Source: Neisseria sp.
GTDB taxonomy: Bacteria > Pseudomonadota > Gammaproteobacteria > Burkholderiales > Neisseriaceae
NCBI RefSeq assembly: GCF_030523955.1
Contig: NZ_JAUNHL010000030.1
Coordinates: 1 to 34,689 of the forward strand
Length of the DNA stretch: 34,689 bases
Direction: 5' to 3'
Below, in pieces: positions 24,612 to 31,631 of the stretch. Within the stretch, counting starts at the first letter, position 1, and each line of letters starts with the position of its first letter. The notes beneath the pieces were generated by a model that worked only from the letters and a program-made list of their open reading frames with translations, did no database searches and had not been told where the DNA came from. A program made the translations under genes and the position numbers.

Positions 24612-25403
24612 ATGAAAACCATTACTTCGGTACACAATGAATCGTTGCGCCAGTTGTCGCGTTTGTTATCGTCCGCCAAAGCGCGCCGCGAAAGCGGGCA
24701 GGCGGTGCTCGAAGGCGTGCATTTGTTGGATGCCTGTCTGAACGCGGGCGGCAGCCCCGAAGCGGTGTATGTGCCGGAGGGGCGCTTGCGGCGGGCGGAA
24801 ATACAAGTCTTGCTGGCGCGTTTGCCCGAGGACAAAATTACCGTGGTCAGCCAAGGAGCCTTGGAAAAAATCAGTGCTTTGAGCGGTGGTGAAGATGTGA
24901 TGAGCCTTATTGTCTGCCCTTTGCCGGGCAGCTTGCCGCAATCGGGCGATTGCGTGGTGTTGGAGCGGGTGCAAGACCCCGGCAATGTCGGCACCATTCT
25001 GCGCAGTGCGGCCGCTTGCGGTATCCGCCAAGTTATTTTTGGCGAAGACTGTGTGGACGTGTGGTCGCCCAAAGTGCTTCGGGCCGGCATGGGCGCCCAT
25101 TTTCTGCTGGCGCTTTATCCGCGCACCGATTTGGACGTTTGGCGCGCAGGCTACCGCGATCCGGTGCGCGCCACCGCTTTGGGCGGCCGGGACAACCGCA
25201 GTGTGTACTCATTGGATCTGAAACCTGCTTCGGCCTGGTTGTTCGGCAACGAAGGCAGCGGCGTGAGCGAAAGCATGTTGGATTCGGCCGACGGTACGGT
25301 ACATATTCCGATGATCGGTGCCACCGAATCGTTGAACGTGGCCATGGCGGCGACAGTGTGTTTGTTCGAGCAGATGCGCCAGCGTTTGCATGCGCAGGCA
25401 TAA
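24612..25403 (+). CDS. SpoU/TrmH-family RNA 2'-O-methyltransferase
   Basis: SAM-dependent methyltransferase acting on tRNA or rRNA 2'-OH groups. The 263-aa product has an N-terminal substrate-binding domain (ITSVHNESLRQLSRLLSSAK, then GQAVLEGVHLLDACLNAGG) and a knotted SPOUT domain with all three motifs: motif 1 LERVQDPGNVGTILRSAAAC, motif 2 WLFGNEGSGVSESML, motif 3 IPMIGATESLNVAMAATVCL. The layout is of the TsnR/RlmB type; the exact target base cannot be told. An exact DUS lies inside the coding sequence (24731-24742), encoding the LDACLN stretch. Confidence 0.9.
   Translation: MKTITSVHNESLRQLSRLLSSAKARRESGQAVLEGVHLLDACLNAGGSPEAVYVPEGRLRRAEIQVLLARLPEDKITVVSQGALEKISALSGGEDVMSLIVCPLPGSLPQSGDCVVLERVQDPGNVGTILRSAAACGIRQVIFGEDCVDVWSPKVLRAGMGAHFLLALYPRTDLDVWRAGYRDPVRATALGGRDNRSVYSLDLKPASAWLFGNEGSGVSESMLDSADGTVHIPMIGATESLNVAMAATVCLFEQMRQRLHAQA
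24731..24742 (+). repeat. intragenic DNA uptake sequence
   Basis: Exact TGCCTGTCTGAA within the SpoU-family gene, read in frame as part of Asp-Ala-Cys-Leu-Asn. Confidence 0.85.
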
Positions 25404-25462
25404 GATGGCGATACCTGTCTGAAAATCTGAGCATCTCTTTTGTTTGGACGGATGGAGTTTGA

Positions 25463-25474
25463 TGCCTGTCTGAA
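25463..25474 (+). repeat. DNA uptake sequence before the macro-domain gene
   Basis: Exact TGCCTGTCTGAA ending 10 bp before the ATG at 25485, overlapping the ribosome-site region. A one-mismatch copy (TACCTGTCTGAA) lies at 25412-25423. Confidence 0.85.
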
Positions 25475-25484
25475 AGGAAAATAC

Positions 25485-26003
25485 ATGAGCGCCGTAATCG
25501 AAGTAATCCAAGCCGATATCACTACTTTGAATGTCGATGCGATTGTTAACGCCGCCAATGAAACGCTGTTGGGCGGCGGCGGGGTGGACGGCGCCATACA
25601 CCGCGCCGCCGGCAGCGAATTGTTGGCCGAATGCCGCACTTTAAACGGCTGCCGCACCGGCGAGGCGAAAATCACCCGCGGCTACCGTTTGCCGGCCAAA
25701 TATGTGATTCATACCGTCGGCCCCGTTTGGCACGGCGGCAACCAAGGCGAAGCGGCGCTGTTGGCGTCGGCCTATGCAGAATCGCTGAAGCTGGCCGAGC
25801 GTGTGCAGGCCAAAAGCGTCGCGTTTCCGTCTATCAGCACCGGCGTGTACGGTTATCCGTTCGAGGACGCCGCTTTGGTGGCGCTGCAAGCCATCCGCGA
25901 TACCTTGCCGCAATGCCCGACGGTGCAAAGAGTGATTTTATGCTGTTTTTCCACGCAGGACGCTGCCTTTTACCGGCAACAGCCGGGCGTAACAGCCGTT
26001 TGA
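25485..26003 (+). CDS. macro-domain protein (O-acetyl-ADP-ribose deacetylase type)
   Basis: Binds ADP-ribose and probably hydrolyses O-acetyl-ADP-ribose or mono-ADP-ribosylated targets, like E. coli YmdB. The 172-aa product is a single macro domain: [36 protein letters not shown] (the ligand loop), [20 protein letters not shown], and the second loop [20 protein letters not shown]. Catalytic-site Asn and Gly-rich loops are intact. The ATG at 25485 has AAAGGA 6-7 nt upstream; an in-frame start at 25440 would place the DUS inside the coding region and is rejected. Confidence 0.93.
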   Translation: MSAVIEVIQADITTLNVDAIVNAANETLLGGGGVDGAIHRAAGSELLAECRTLNGCRTGEAKITRGYRLPAKYVIHTVGPVWHGGNQGEAALLASAYAESLKLAERVQAKSVAFPSISTGVYGYPFEDAALVALQAIRDTLPQCPTVQRVILCCFSTQDAAFYRQQPGVTAV

Positions 26004-26038
26004 TTTTGAATAATTTTGATAAAGAAACAGGAATGCAC

Positions 26039-26701
26039 ATGCTACCGTTTGATGATGAGGCGCAACAGCGTTTAGCCGATTTAACCGATAACAAAGCCGC
26101 CGAAGGCAGCACCATGCGTGCGGACGAAATACAGGCTTTTATGTTGGCGCTGCTCTCTGGCCCCGACGAAGTGCCGGTTCATCTTTGGCTGCCGGAAGTG
26201 CTGGGCGATCAGAGCGAAGCGTTTTTCGAAGCGGAAGTACAGGAAGTGCAAGACTTGGTTCTGCGGCTGGCAGATGATATGCGCCGTACCTTGGAGGCCG
26301 GCAGCCTGCCGGATTTGCTGCTGTATGAAGATGAGAGAGGCATGCCGGATTTTTATACTTGGTGTAATGCTTATCTCTATGCGCTTGATGTGGTGGAAAC
26401 CGATTGGTTCGAAGCGGTGGACAATGAAGATTTCGAAGACTTGTTCTATCCGGTGATGGCTTTGGGCGACGTATACGATGCGCACGAAGGCGGCGAAGCG
26501 GTGCTGAATCTTTCCGATAAAGAGCTCACGCAGCTGGAAGGAGAATTGCCGCATGTATTGCTGGATATTTACCGTTATTGGCAGGCCATTATCCGCAAGC
26601 CGCAAACCGTGCGCCGCGAGGGTGCCAAAACCGGCCGAAACGATCCCTGCCCCTGCGGCAGCGGTAAGAAATACAAGGCTTGTTGCGGCAAACAGGCATA
26701 A
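26039..26701 (+). CDS. UPF0149/YecA-like protein with C-terminal SEC-C zinc motif
   Basis: A 220-aa acidic protein. Residues 1-190 are helical and rich in Glu/Asp with the YecA/YgfB-like pattern ([49 protein letters not shown]). The last 20 residues are a classic SEC-C zinc-binding motif, [19 protein letters not shown]. Homologues with this motif can associate with ribosomes or SecA-like partners, but the role of this family is unsettled. The ATG at 26039 sits 6 nt from AGGA; the ATG at 26033 touches it. It begins 35 bp after the macro-domain gene, probably the same transcript. Confidence 0.82.
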   Translation: MLPFDDEAQQRLADLTDNKAAEGSTMRADEIQAFMLALLSGPDEVPVHLWLPEVLGDQSEAFFEAEVQEVQDLVLRLADDMRRTLEAGSLPDLLLYEDERGMPDFYTWCNAYLYALDVVETDWFEAVDNEDFEDLFYPVMALGDVYDAHEGGEAVLNLSDKELTQLEGELPHVLLDIYRYWQAIIRKPQTVRREGAKTGRNDPCPCGSGKKYKACCGKQA

Positions 26702-26724
26702 TTTTACGGATGCTGCCGTTTCTT

Positions 26725-26736
26725 TTCAGACAGGCA
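26725..26736 (-). repeat. DNA uptake sequence
   Basis: Exact TTCAGACAGGCA in the short spacer between the SEC-C gene and the tailspike-like gene; single copy. Confidence 0.85.
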
Positions 26737-26797
26737 TCATTATGCAATGTTATGATGCCGGCCAATAGGTAATATCAGATTAATTATAGGAAAAACA

Positions 26798-28420
26798 ATG
26801 ACTCAAGCAACAAATGCCATGCTGTTGCAGGCGTTGGAAATGATGCAGGAAGGGCGTGCCGGCGGGCGGATTGTACCCAATATTGCCGCGCTCAGAAAAC
26901 TTCCGGCACAAGGCAGCCTCAATGCGGTGGTACTCGGGCGCGAGAAAATCGGCGACAACGACGGTGGCGTTTACTGGCAGGATATCCATGATAAAACCAG
27001 CGCCGATAACGGCTATACGGTGATTGTGGCGCAGGACGGCATGCGCTGGAAACTGGCGCCCGCAGGCACTGCGGCGGATGCGGACGGTGTATCGGTATTG
27101 AAATACGGTGCGATAGGCGACGGAAAACACGACGACTCCGCCGCCATACAGAAAGCCTTGGATCAGAACAAAGGCGGTACCGTCATTATTCCGGAGGGCC
27201 GTTACTTGCATTCGGGCGTAAAGCTCGACGGTTCGTCTTATAACGGTACCAAAATCATCTGTCGCGGCGAAATGCTGCTCAGGCCGCGCAAAGCCGAGCG
27301 CGAGGCCAATCTGCAAGGCGCGTTTATCGGTTTGCTTATCCGCGATTGCGAGAATATTGAAGTCCATTATCGCGGCGACGGCAACCGTAAATCGCAACCG
27401 GTGCAGGAACATTGTTTCAATGTGGCGGTAGCCGGTGCCAAGAACGTACGCTTCCCGACCTTTTTTTGCAAAGAAGTACGCGGTGATGCGGTATACATCA
27501 CGCAATCGAATCTGCATCAGGCTTCTCCTTTGGCTGAGAAGATTTATTTCGGCAAATTTGATGTGGAAAACAGTGAAGACGACGGCCGTAATGCCATGTC
27601 GATTATCAGCGGCAAAGATATTGTGGTAGATGATTTCAGGTCGGTACGAGTAGGCGGCAAGGTGAACGTTATGCAGCCGGGCGGTTTCGACATTGAGCCC
27701 AATACCGATTTTCAGATAGTCGATAATGTGTGGCTGAAGAAAGTCTATATCGATACCGCCGGTAATTTCGGATTGCAATGTTTCGGCCAAGCGCGCAACC
27801 GCTTGGGCGGCAACGTGAGTAATTTGCGGGTGGACGATTTCGACGTGCGGACACGGTGCGATGGCCGCTCTTCCGCATTGGTTTGCTTCCGCCACTGCCG
27901 CAACATCGTTCTCAAAGGACGTGCCGTGATGGCCAACCCGAACGATGCCCATCATGTCGGCTTGATGTTGGATAACGTTGACGGCGCACAAATCGATATC
28001 GAAGTGAAAGGCGGCCTGTTTGCGGCTCTGGCCTCTTACAGCTATCAAGTAAACAAAGCCGTGGTTAACCTGACCGCAACCGAATACCGCCGGGCCGCAC
28101 TCACCACTGCGCATGTCAGCAACAGTGATTTTAAAGTGAAAGCCATCAACGGCGGCAGGCGCTCCAGCGCGCTGTATACCCGCAGTTGGGGCAGTAAATG
28201 GAGCAGCGGCAAAGCCATACAAAGCAATACGGTCTATCAGATTGATTCGCCGCAAAACACCACCCGCGGCGATGCGGGTGTGATTAACGACACGCTCAAC
28301 GGCGTGGAATTCAAAGGTGTCAGCTTCTCCGGCGGCAACCTGACCGGGTATGCCAAAGAAAAAGCGATGGTCGGTTTCGGTAACAAGGTGCGTTTGAAGT
28401 CCGTGCGCGGCATGATGTAA
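26798..28420 (+). CDS. phage-tailspike-like right-handed beta-helix protein (pectate-lyase-3 type)
   Basis: A 540-aa protein with no signal peptide or membrane segment. Residues about 20-95 (IVPNIAALRKLPAQGSLNAV, then DGGVYWQDIHDKTSADNGYT, VIVAQDGMRWKL) resemble the N-terminal module of many phage tailspikes. Residues about 100-140 (VLKYGAIGDGKHDDSAAIQK, GGTVIIPEGRYLHSG) are the pectate-lyase-3/GH28-related entry to a parallel beta-helix, which continues to the C-terminus in short repeated strands. I do not see a clear catalytic acid pair. Phage-tail origin is inferred: no other phage gene is nearby. An AGGAAA site precedes the ATG. The next gene is a sensor kinase 26 bp downstream. Confidence 0.8.
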   Translation: MTQATNAMLLQALEMMQEGRAGGRIVPNIAALRKLPAQGSLNAVVLGREKIGDNDGGVYWQDIHDKTSADNGYTVIVAQDGMRWKLAPAGTAADADGVSVLKYGAIGDGKHDDSAAIQKALDQNKGGTVIIPEGRYLHSGVKLDGSSYNGTKIICRGEMLLRPRKAEREANLQGAFIGLLIRDCENIEVHYRGDGNRKSQPVQEHCFNVAVAGAKNVRFPTFFCKEVRGDAVYITQSNLHQASPLAEKIYFGKFDVENSEDDGRNAMSIISGKDIVVDDFRSVRVGGKVNVMQPGGFDIEPNTDFQIVDNVWLKKVYIDTAGNFGLQCFGQARNRLGGNVSNLRVDDFDVRTRCDGRSSALVCFRHCRNIVLKGRAVMANPNDAHHVGLMLDNVDGAQIDIEVKGGLFAALASYSYQVNKAVVNLTATEYRRAALTTAHVSNSDFKVKAINGGRRSSALYTRSWGSKWSSGKAIQSNTVYQIDSPQNTTRGDAGVINDTLNGVEFKGVSFSGGNLTGYAKEKAMVGFGNKVRLKSVRGMM

Positions 28421-28446
28421 GCATTAAACGAAAACGGAACATCACC

Positions 28447-29790
28447 ATGTCACCCGAAACCAGTATCCGCCGCCGGCTGATCGTTTATCTGAGCAGCGGC
28501 CTGCTGGCGACTTGGCTGATCGCGGCAGCTGTTTCGTTAACGATATCGCTGATGGAAATGAACGAAGCCAACGACACCCAGATGACCCAGCTAGCCCGTT
28601 CGCTGCCTTATCTGTTGCCAGCTTCGCCGATAGAGTTGCCGGAAGTTGACGAGGGCACTTGGCTTGACAGCGGTTTTGCCGACAGCAAACACAGTGGCAT
28701 CGCTATTTGGGATAAAAACGGCCGTTTGCTGCTGTCGGACAACAAAGGACGGCAAATTCCTTATCAGGCGTTTTCCGGGTTTAGCAATACCGCGCCATGG
28801 TGGCATAGCCATGCCTGGCGCGTTTTTTATTGGCATGATGCCGAGAGCGGGCGCACGGTGGCGGTGGCGCAGGAGTGGAAAGAGCGCTTGGAGACGCTGC
28901 TGAATGCCGTCGGCGTGCAGCTGCTGGTTTTGATCCTGGCTTTGCCTGCCTTGGTATGGTTATTGTCGTTGGCGGTGCGCCGCAGCATTATGCCCCTGGA
29001 AGCCTTGGCGCAGGAATTGTCGCAACGCGATGCCGATAGTTTGGAGCCGGTATCCGAAGCGGTGCCGCAGGAAACCCGCCCGATGGTGTCGGCGCTGAAT
29101 CAGTTGCTGGTGCGTGTGGGAGAGGCTCGCGAGCGTGAGCAGCGATTTACCGCCGATGCCGCCCATGAATTGCGCAGCCCTTTGGCGGCTTTGAAAGTGC
29201 AAACCGAAGTATTGGCGCTCGATTGCGAATCGGAAGAACAATGGCAGCAGTTACAACAAATCCGTTACAGTTTGGATCGTGCGGAAAATCTGATTAATCA
29301 GTTGCTGACGCTGGCGCGGCTTGATCCGAAACGCTCGCTGCATCAGCAAGAAGCGATAGACTGGCAGTTGGTCACCACACAGGTGATGCAGAGCGTAAAC
29401 CTTGCTGCCCGCGAGAAACAGATACGGCTGGTGTGCGATACGCCGGCGGAAAGTGCAAAAACGGTATTGCCTTTGCAAGGAGATGCGCTGTTGCTGCAAC
29501 TTTTGCTGCGCAACCTGCTGGAAAACGCCATCCGCTATTCGCCGCCAGGCAGTACGGTTACGCTGGCTTTGGCTGCCGACAGCATCAGCGTGTGCGACCG
29601 TGGCAAAGGCATTGCGCCGGAACATTTGGCGCGGATACGCGAACGTTTTTACCGACCGCCGGGGCAGGATGAGCCGGGCAGCGGATTGGGTTTGTCTATT
29701 GTCGAGCGTATTGCCGAACTGCACGGTTTGACGCTGGTTTTGGAAAATCGGGCTGGTGGCGGATTGTGCGCGATATTGCGGGCAAGCTAA
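28447..29790 (+). CDS. sensor histidine kinase (QseC/PmrB-like), orphan
   Basis: Membrane kinase of 447 aa. TM1 at about residues 14-36; a periplasmic sensor of about 115 residues including FADSKHSGIAIWDKNGRLLL, as in QseC-type N-termini; TM2 at about 153-178 (VGVQLLVLILALPALVWLLS); a HAMP-like linker; HisKA with phospho-acceptor His240 in DAAHELRSPLAALK; and HATPase with N-box NLLENAIRYSPPGS, G1 CDRGKGIAPEH and G2 PGSGLGLSIVE. All kinase motifs are intact. No response regulator lies on either side, where kinases of this type usually follow qseB/basR-like genes. It starts 26 bp after the tailspike-like gene. Confidence 0.93.
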   Translation: MSPETSIRRRLIVYLSSGLLATWLIAAAVSLTISLMEMNEANDTQMTQLARSLPYLLPASPIELPEVDEGTWLDSGFADSKHSGIAIWDKNGRLLLSDNKGRQIPYQAFSGFSNTAPWWHSHAWRVFYWHDAESGRTVAVAQEWKERLETLLNAVGVQLLVLILALPALVWLLSLAVRRSIMPLEALAQELSQRDADSLEPVSEAVPQETRPMVSALNQLLVRVGEAREREQRFTADAAHELRSPLAALKVQTEVLALDCESEEQWQQLQQIRYSLDRAENLINQLLTLARLDPKRSLHQQEAIDWQLVTTQVMQSVNLAAREKQIRLVCDTPAESAKTVLPLQGDALLLQLLLRNLLENAIRYSPPGSTVTLALAADSISVCDRGKGIAPEHLARIRERFYRPPGQDEPGSGLGLSIVERIAELHGLTLVLENRAGGGLCAILRAS

Positions 29791-29796
29791 ACGTAA

Positions 29797-29949
29797 TGCC
29801 TGAGACTTTTGCAAAATACCCATCTGCGGCGAATTTCTTCGTTGTGCGCTGCTCGCTCGTTTGCCTATCTATCTGATATGTCTGCACTCGCTGTGCTGCT
29901 ACGCCTCGAACTTCATCCACATCTGGGTATTTTGCAAAGGTCTCTGCCT
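29797..29949. mobile_element. 143-bp MITE copy 1 inserted in an uptake sequence
   Basis: The element occupies 29802-29944, with terminal inverted repeats of 21 bp starting GAGACTTTTGCAAAATACCC (left) and ending GGGTATTTTGCAAAGGTCTC (right). It is flanked on both sides by TGCCT (29797-29801 and 29945-29949), a 5-bp target duplication; the right one begins an intact TGCCTGTCTGAA. It differs from copy 2 (31302-31444) at one base. The ends resemble, from memory, IS5/IS1106-type neisserial ends (GAGACCTTTGCAAAA). No transposase inside. Confidence 0.8.
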
Positions 29950-29956
29950 GTCTGAA
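29945..29956 (+). repeat. DNA uptake sequence at MITE copy 1
   Basis: Exact TGCCTGTCTGAA restored on the right side of MITE copy 1 by its target duplication. Confidence 0.85.
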
Positions 29957-29962
29957 AACATT

Positions 29963-30127
29963 GAGACCTTTGCAAAAAACTTTTTAATCCTGAATTGATT
30001 GATATCTCGTCATACTCGGGCTTGACCCGAGTATCTGCTTTTTCTTCTCAAATAAAAAGATGCTCGGGTCAAGCCCGAGCATGACGCATGTGTTTTCAGG
30101 TATCGAAAAGAATTTTGCAAAGGTCTC
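29963..30127. mobile_element. second MITE type with the same ends, carrying nested palindromes
   Basis: GAGACCTTTGCAAAA at the left and TTTTGCAAAGGTCTC at the right are perfect 15-bp inverted ends. The body is different from the 143-bp MITE: it holds TACTCGGGCTTGACCCGAGTA (30013-30033) and TGCTCGGGTCAAGCCCGAGCA (30061-30081), each a self-complementary hairpin and complementary to one another over the core. Length 165 bp. The flanks share only ATT, so a target duplication is uncertain. Confidence 0.75.
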
Positions 30128-30180
30128 ATTTTTTAAAATATCCTGGTGCCGAAAAGACATCAGGATATTTTTTTCTCGCT

Positions 30181-31233
30181 TTACGGGCAGGGATTGCTGA
30201 TTTCCGCATGCACCGCATTGATGGCATCGATGGTGTCGCTGCTCAGGACGACTTCGGCGCTGGCGATGTTTTCGCGCAGTTGATCCAGATTGGTGGCGCC
30301 GATGATGTTGCTGGCGACAAAATCCTGTTGGTTGACGAAGGCCAGCGCCAGCGTAGCGAGGCTTATGCCGGCTTGTTCGGCGATGGCGGCGTAACGTTCG
30401 ACCGCTTCGAAGGCTTTCGGTTTGGTGTAGCGCTGGAAGCGTTCGAACAGGGCGAGCCGGCTGCCGGCGGGCATGGCGCCGTGGCGGTATTTGCCGCTGA
30501 GTACGCCGAAAGCCAGCGGCGAATAGGCCAAGAGCGGCACGTTTTCGCGCAGCGAGATTTCGCTCATGCCCACCTCGTAGCTGCGGTTGAGCAGGTTATA
30601 GGGGTTTTGCACCGAAGCTGCGCGCGGTTTGCCGGCTTCGCGGTTGCTCTGTTGCAAATATTGGAACGTGCCCCACGGGGTTTCGTTGGATAAACCGTAG
30701 GCGCGGATTTTGCCTTGTTTCACCAATTCGCCCATGGCATCGACGATTTCTGCGAACGGGGTGAAACGTTCGTTTTCGGCAAGGCGGGAAACGCCCAAAC
30801 GGCCGAAGAAATTGGTTTGCCGCTCCGGCCAGTGCAGTTGGTATAAATCCAGATAATCGGTTTGCAGGCGGCTGAGACTGGCCTCGCAGGCTTCGAAAAT
30901 CTGGGTGCGGGAAAAGTCGTTGCCGTTGCGGATGTAACTGTCCAAACTATTGGCCGAGGTGGGGCCGGCGATTTTGCTGGCCAATACCACATCGTCGCGC
31001 CGGCCGCGCTGCTTGAGCCAGCTGCCGATATAGCTCTCGGTAGTGGTGTAGGTTTCGCGGCGCGGCGGTACCGGATACATTTCGGCGGTATCGATAAAGT
31101 TCACGCCGTGCGCCAGTGCGTAATCCAGTTGCTGATGCGCTTCGGCTTCGCTGTTTTGCTCGCCCCAAGTCATGCTGCCCAAGCAGATTTTGCTCACCGA
31201 AATACCGGTGTCGCCCAAGAGAGTGTATTGCAT
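30181..31233 (-). CDS. tas: Tas-family NADP(H)-dependent aldo-keto reductase
   Basis: Cytoplasmic oxidoreductase reducing carbonyl compounds; E. coli Tas is its close model and suppresses a tyrosine-auxotrophy starvation phenotype, but the physiological substrate is unknown. The 350-aa product matches Tas closely at LGSMTWGEQNSEAEAHQQLD, FIDTAEMYPVPPR, LASKIAGP and RLQTDYLDLYQLHWP. The catalytic tetrad candidates are Asp and Tyr in FIDTAEMYP, Lys in ASKI, and His in LHWPER. It is single, isolated by repeats: MITEs at 29802-29944, 29963-30127 and 31302-31444 flank it in an otherwise gene-free setting. Confidence 0.93.
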   Translation of the reverse strand: MQYTLLGDTGISVSKICLGSMTWGEQNSEAEAHQQLDYALAHGVNFIDTAEMYPVPPRRETYTTTESYIGSWLKQRGRRDDVVLASKIAGPTSANSLDSYIRNGNDFSRTQIFEACEASLSRLQTDYLDLYQLHWPERQTNFFGRLGVSRLAENERFTPFAEIVDAMGELVKQGKIRAYGLSNETPWGTFQYLQQSNREAGKPRAASVQNPYNLLNRSYEVGMSEISLRENVPLLAYSPLAFGVLSGKYRHGAMPAGSRLALFERFQRYTKPKAFEAVERYAAIAEQAGISLATLALAFVNQQDFVASNIIGATNLDQLRENIASAEVVLSSDTIDAINAVHAEISNPCP

Positions 31234-31289
31234 GGCATATCCTTTTTGCGTTTGTGGTTATAGAGAAGGTTTTGATGGTCATATCTGTT

Positions 31290-31301
31290 TTCAGACAGGC
31301 A
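31290..31301 (-). repeat. DNA uptake sequence at MITE copy 2
   Basis: Exact TTCAGACAGGCA that ends directly at the left border of MITE copy 2. Confidence 0.85.
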
Positions 31302-31449
31302 GAGACCTTTGCAAAATACCCATCTGCGGCGAATTTCTTCGTTGTGCGCTGCTCGCTCGTTTGCCTATCTATCTGATATGTCTGCACTCGCTGTGCTGCT
31401 ACGCCTCGAACTTCATCCACATCTGGGTATTTTGCAAAGGTCTCTGGCA
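31297..31449. mobile_element. 143-bp MITE copy 2 inserted at an uptake sequence
   Basis: The element occupies 31302-31444 with perfect inverted ends (GAGACCTTTGCAAAATACCC and complement, 21 bp or more). It is flanked by AGGCA (31297-31301) and TGGCA (31445-31449), a target duplication with one changed base; AGGCA is the complement of the TGCCT duplicated at copy 1. It lies in the same orientation as copy 1 on the other side of tas. Confidence 0.8.
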
Positions 31450-31452
31450 TTA

Positions 31453-31600
31453 TATAGTGGCTTAAATTGGGAAGAAGACAAGCAGAACGTACCGCCAATA
31501 CGGGCCGATTCTGTTGCCGCTTGGCCGGGGCTTACAAAATCGTTTTCTTTGAATCAAGTCGAGGCGGGCAACGCTTACTGTTCAAATTTAAACCACTGTA
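31453..31600 (-). repeat. Correia-type element, copy 3 (degenerate)
   Basis: TATAGTGGCTTAAATT at the left and AATTTAAACCACTGTA at the right are near-complementary ends. The body keeps GATTCTGTTGCCGC and CTTACAAAATCGTTTTCTTTG seen in the copy at 5948-6103, in the same orientation. 148 bp, 3 bp after the right flank of MITE copy 2. Confidence 0.7.
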
Positions 31601-31604
31601 TTTT

Positions 31605-31616
31605 TTCAGACAGGCA
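31605..31616 (-). repeat. DNA uptake sequence after the esterase gene
   Basis: Exact TTCAGACAGGCA beyond the 3' end of the SGNH-like gene; single copy. Confidence 0.85.
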
Positions 31617-31631
31617 TTTGTCCGGTGTATT

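Noticed and set aside
24182..25090. 302-codon minus-strand frame across thiD and the SpoU-family gene
   Set aside because: It spans two well-supported genes on the other strand and reads as low-complexity Pro/Arg/Ser sequence.
26780..28255. 491-codon open frame on the minus strand
   Set aside because: It lies fully opposite the tailspike-like gene, has no recognisable domain, and the plus strand has a ribosome site and family motifs.
31299..31498. Possible peptide from the MITE (minus strand, with the segment EVRGVAAQRVQTYQID)
   Set aside because: The same open stretch occurs at both MITE copies only because the element is repeated; no ribosome site or conserved family is apparent.
29797..31616. 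CRISPR array
   Set aside because: The repeats are MITEs, uptake sequences and a Correia-type element of unequal spacing, not short regular repeats; no cas genes are seen.
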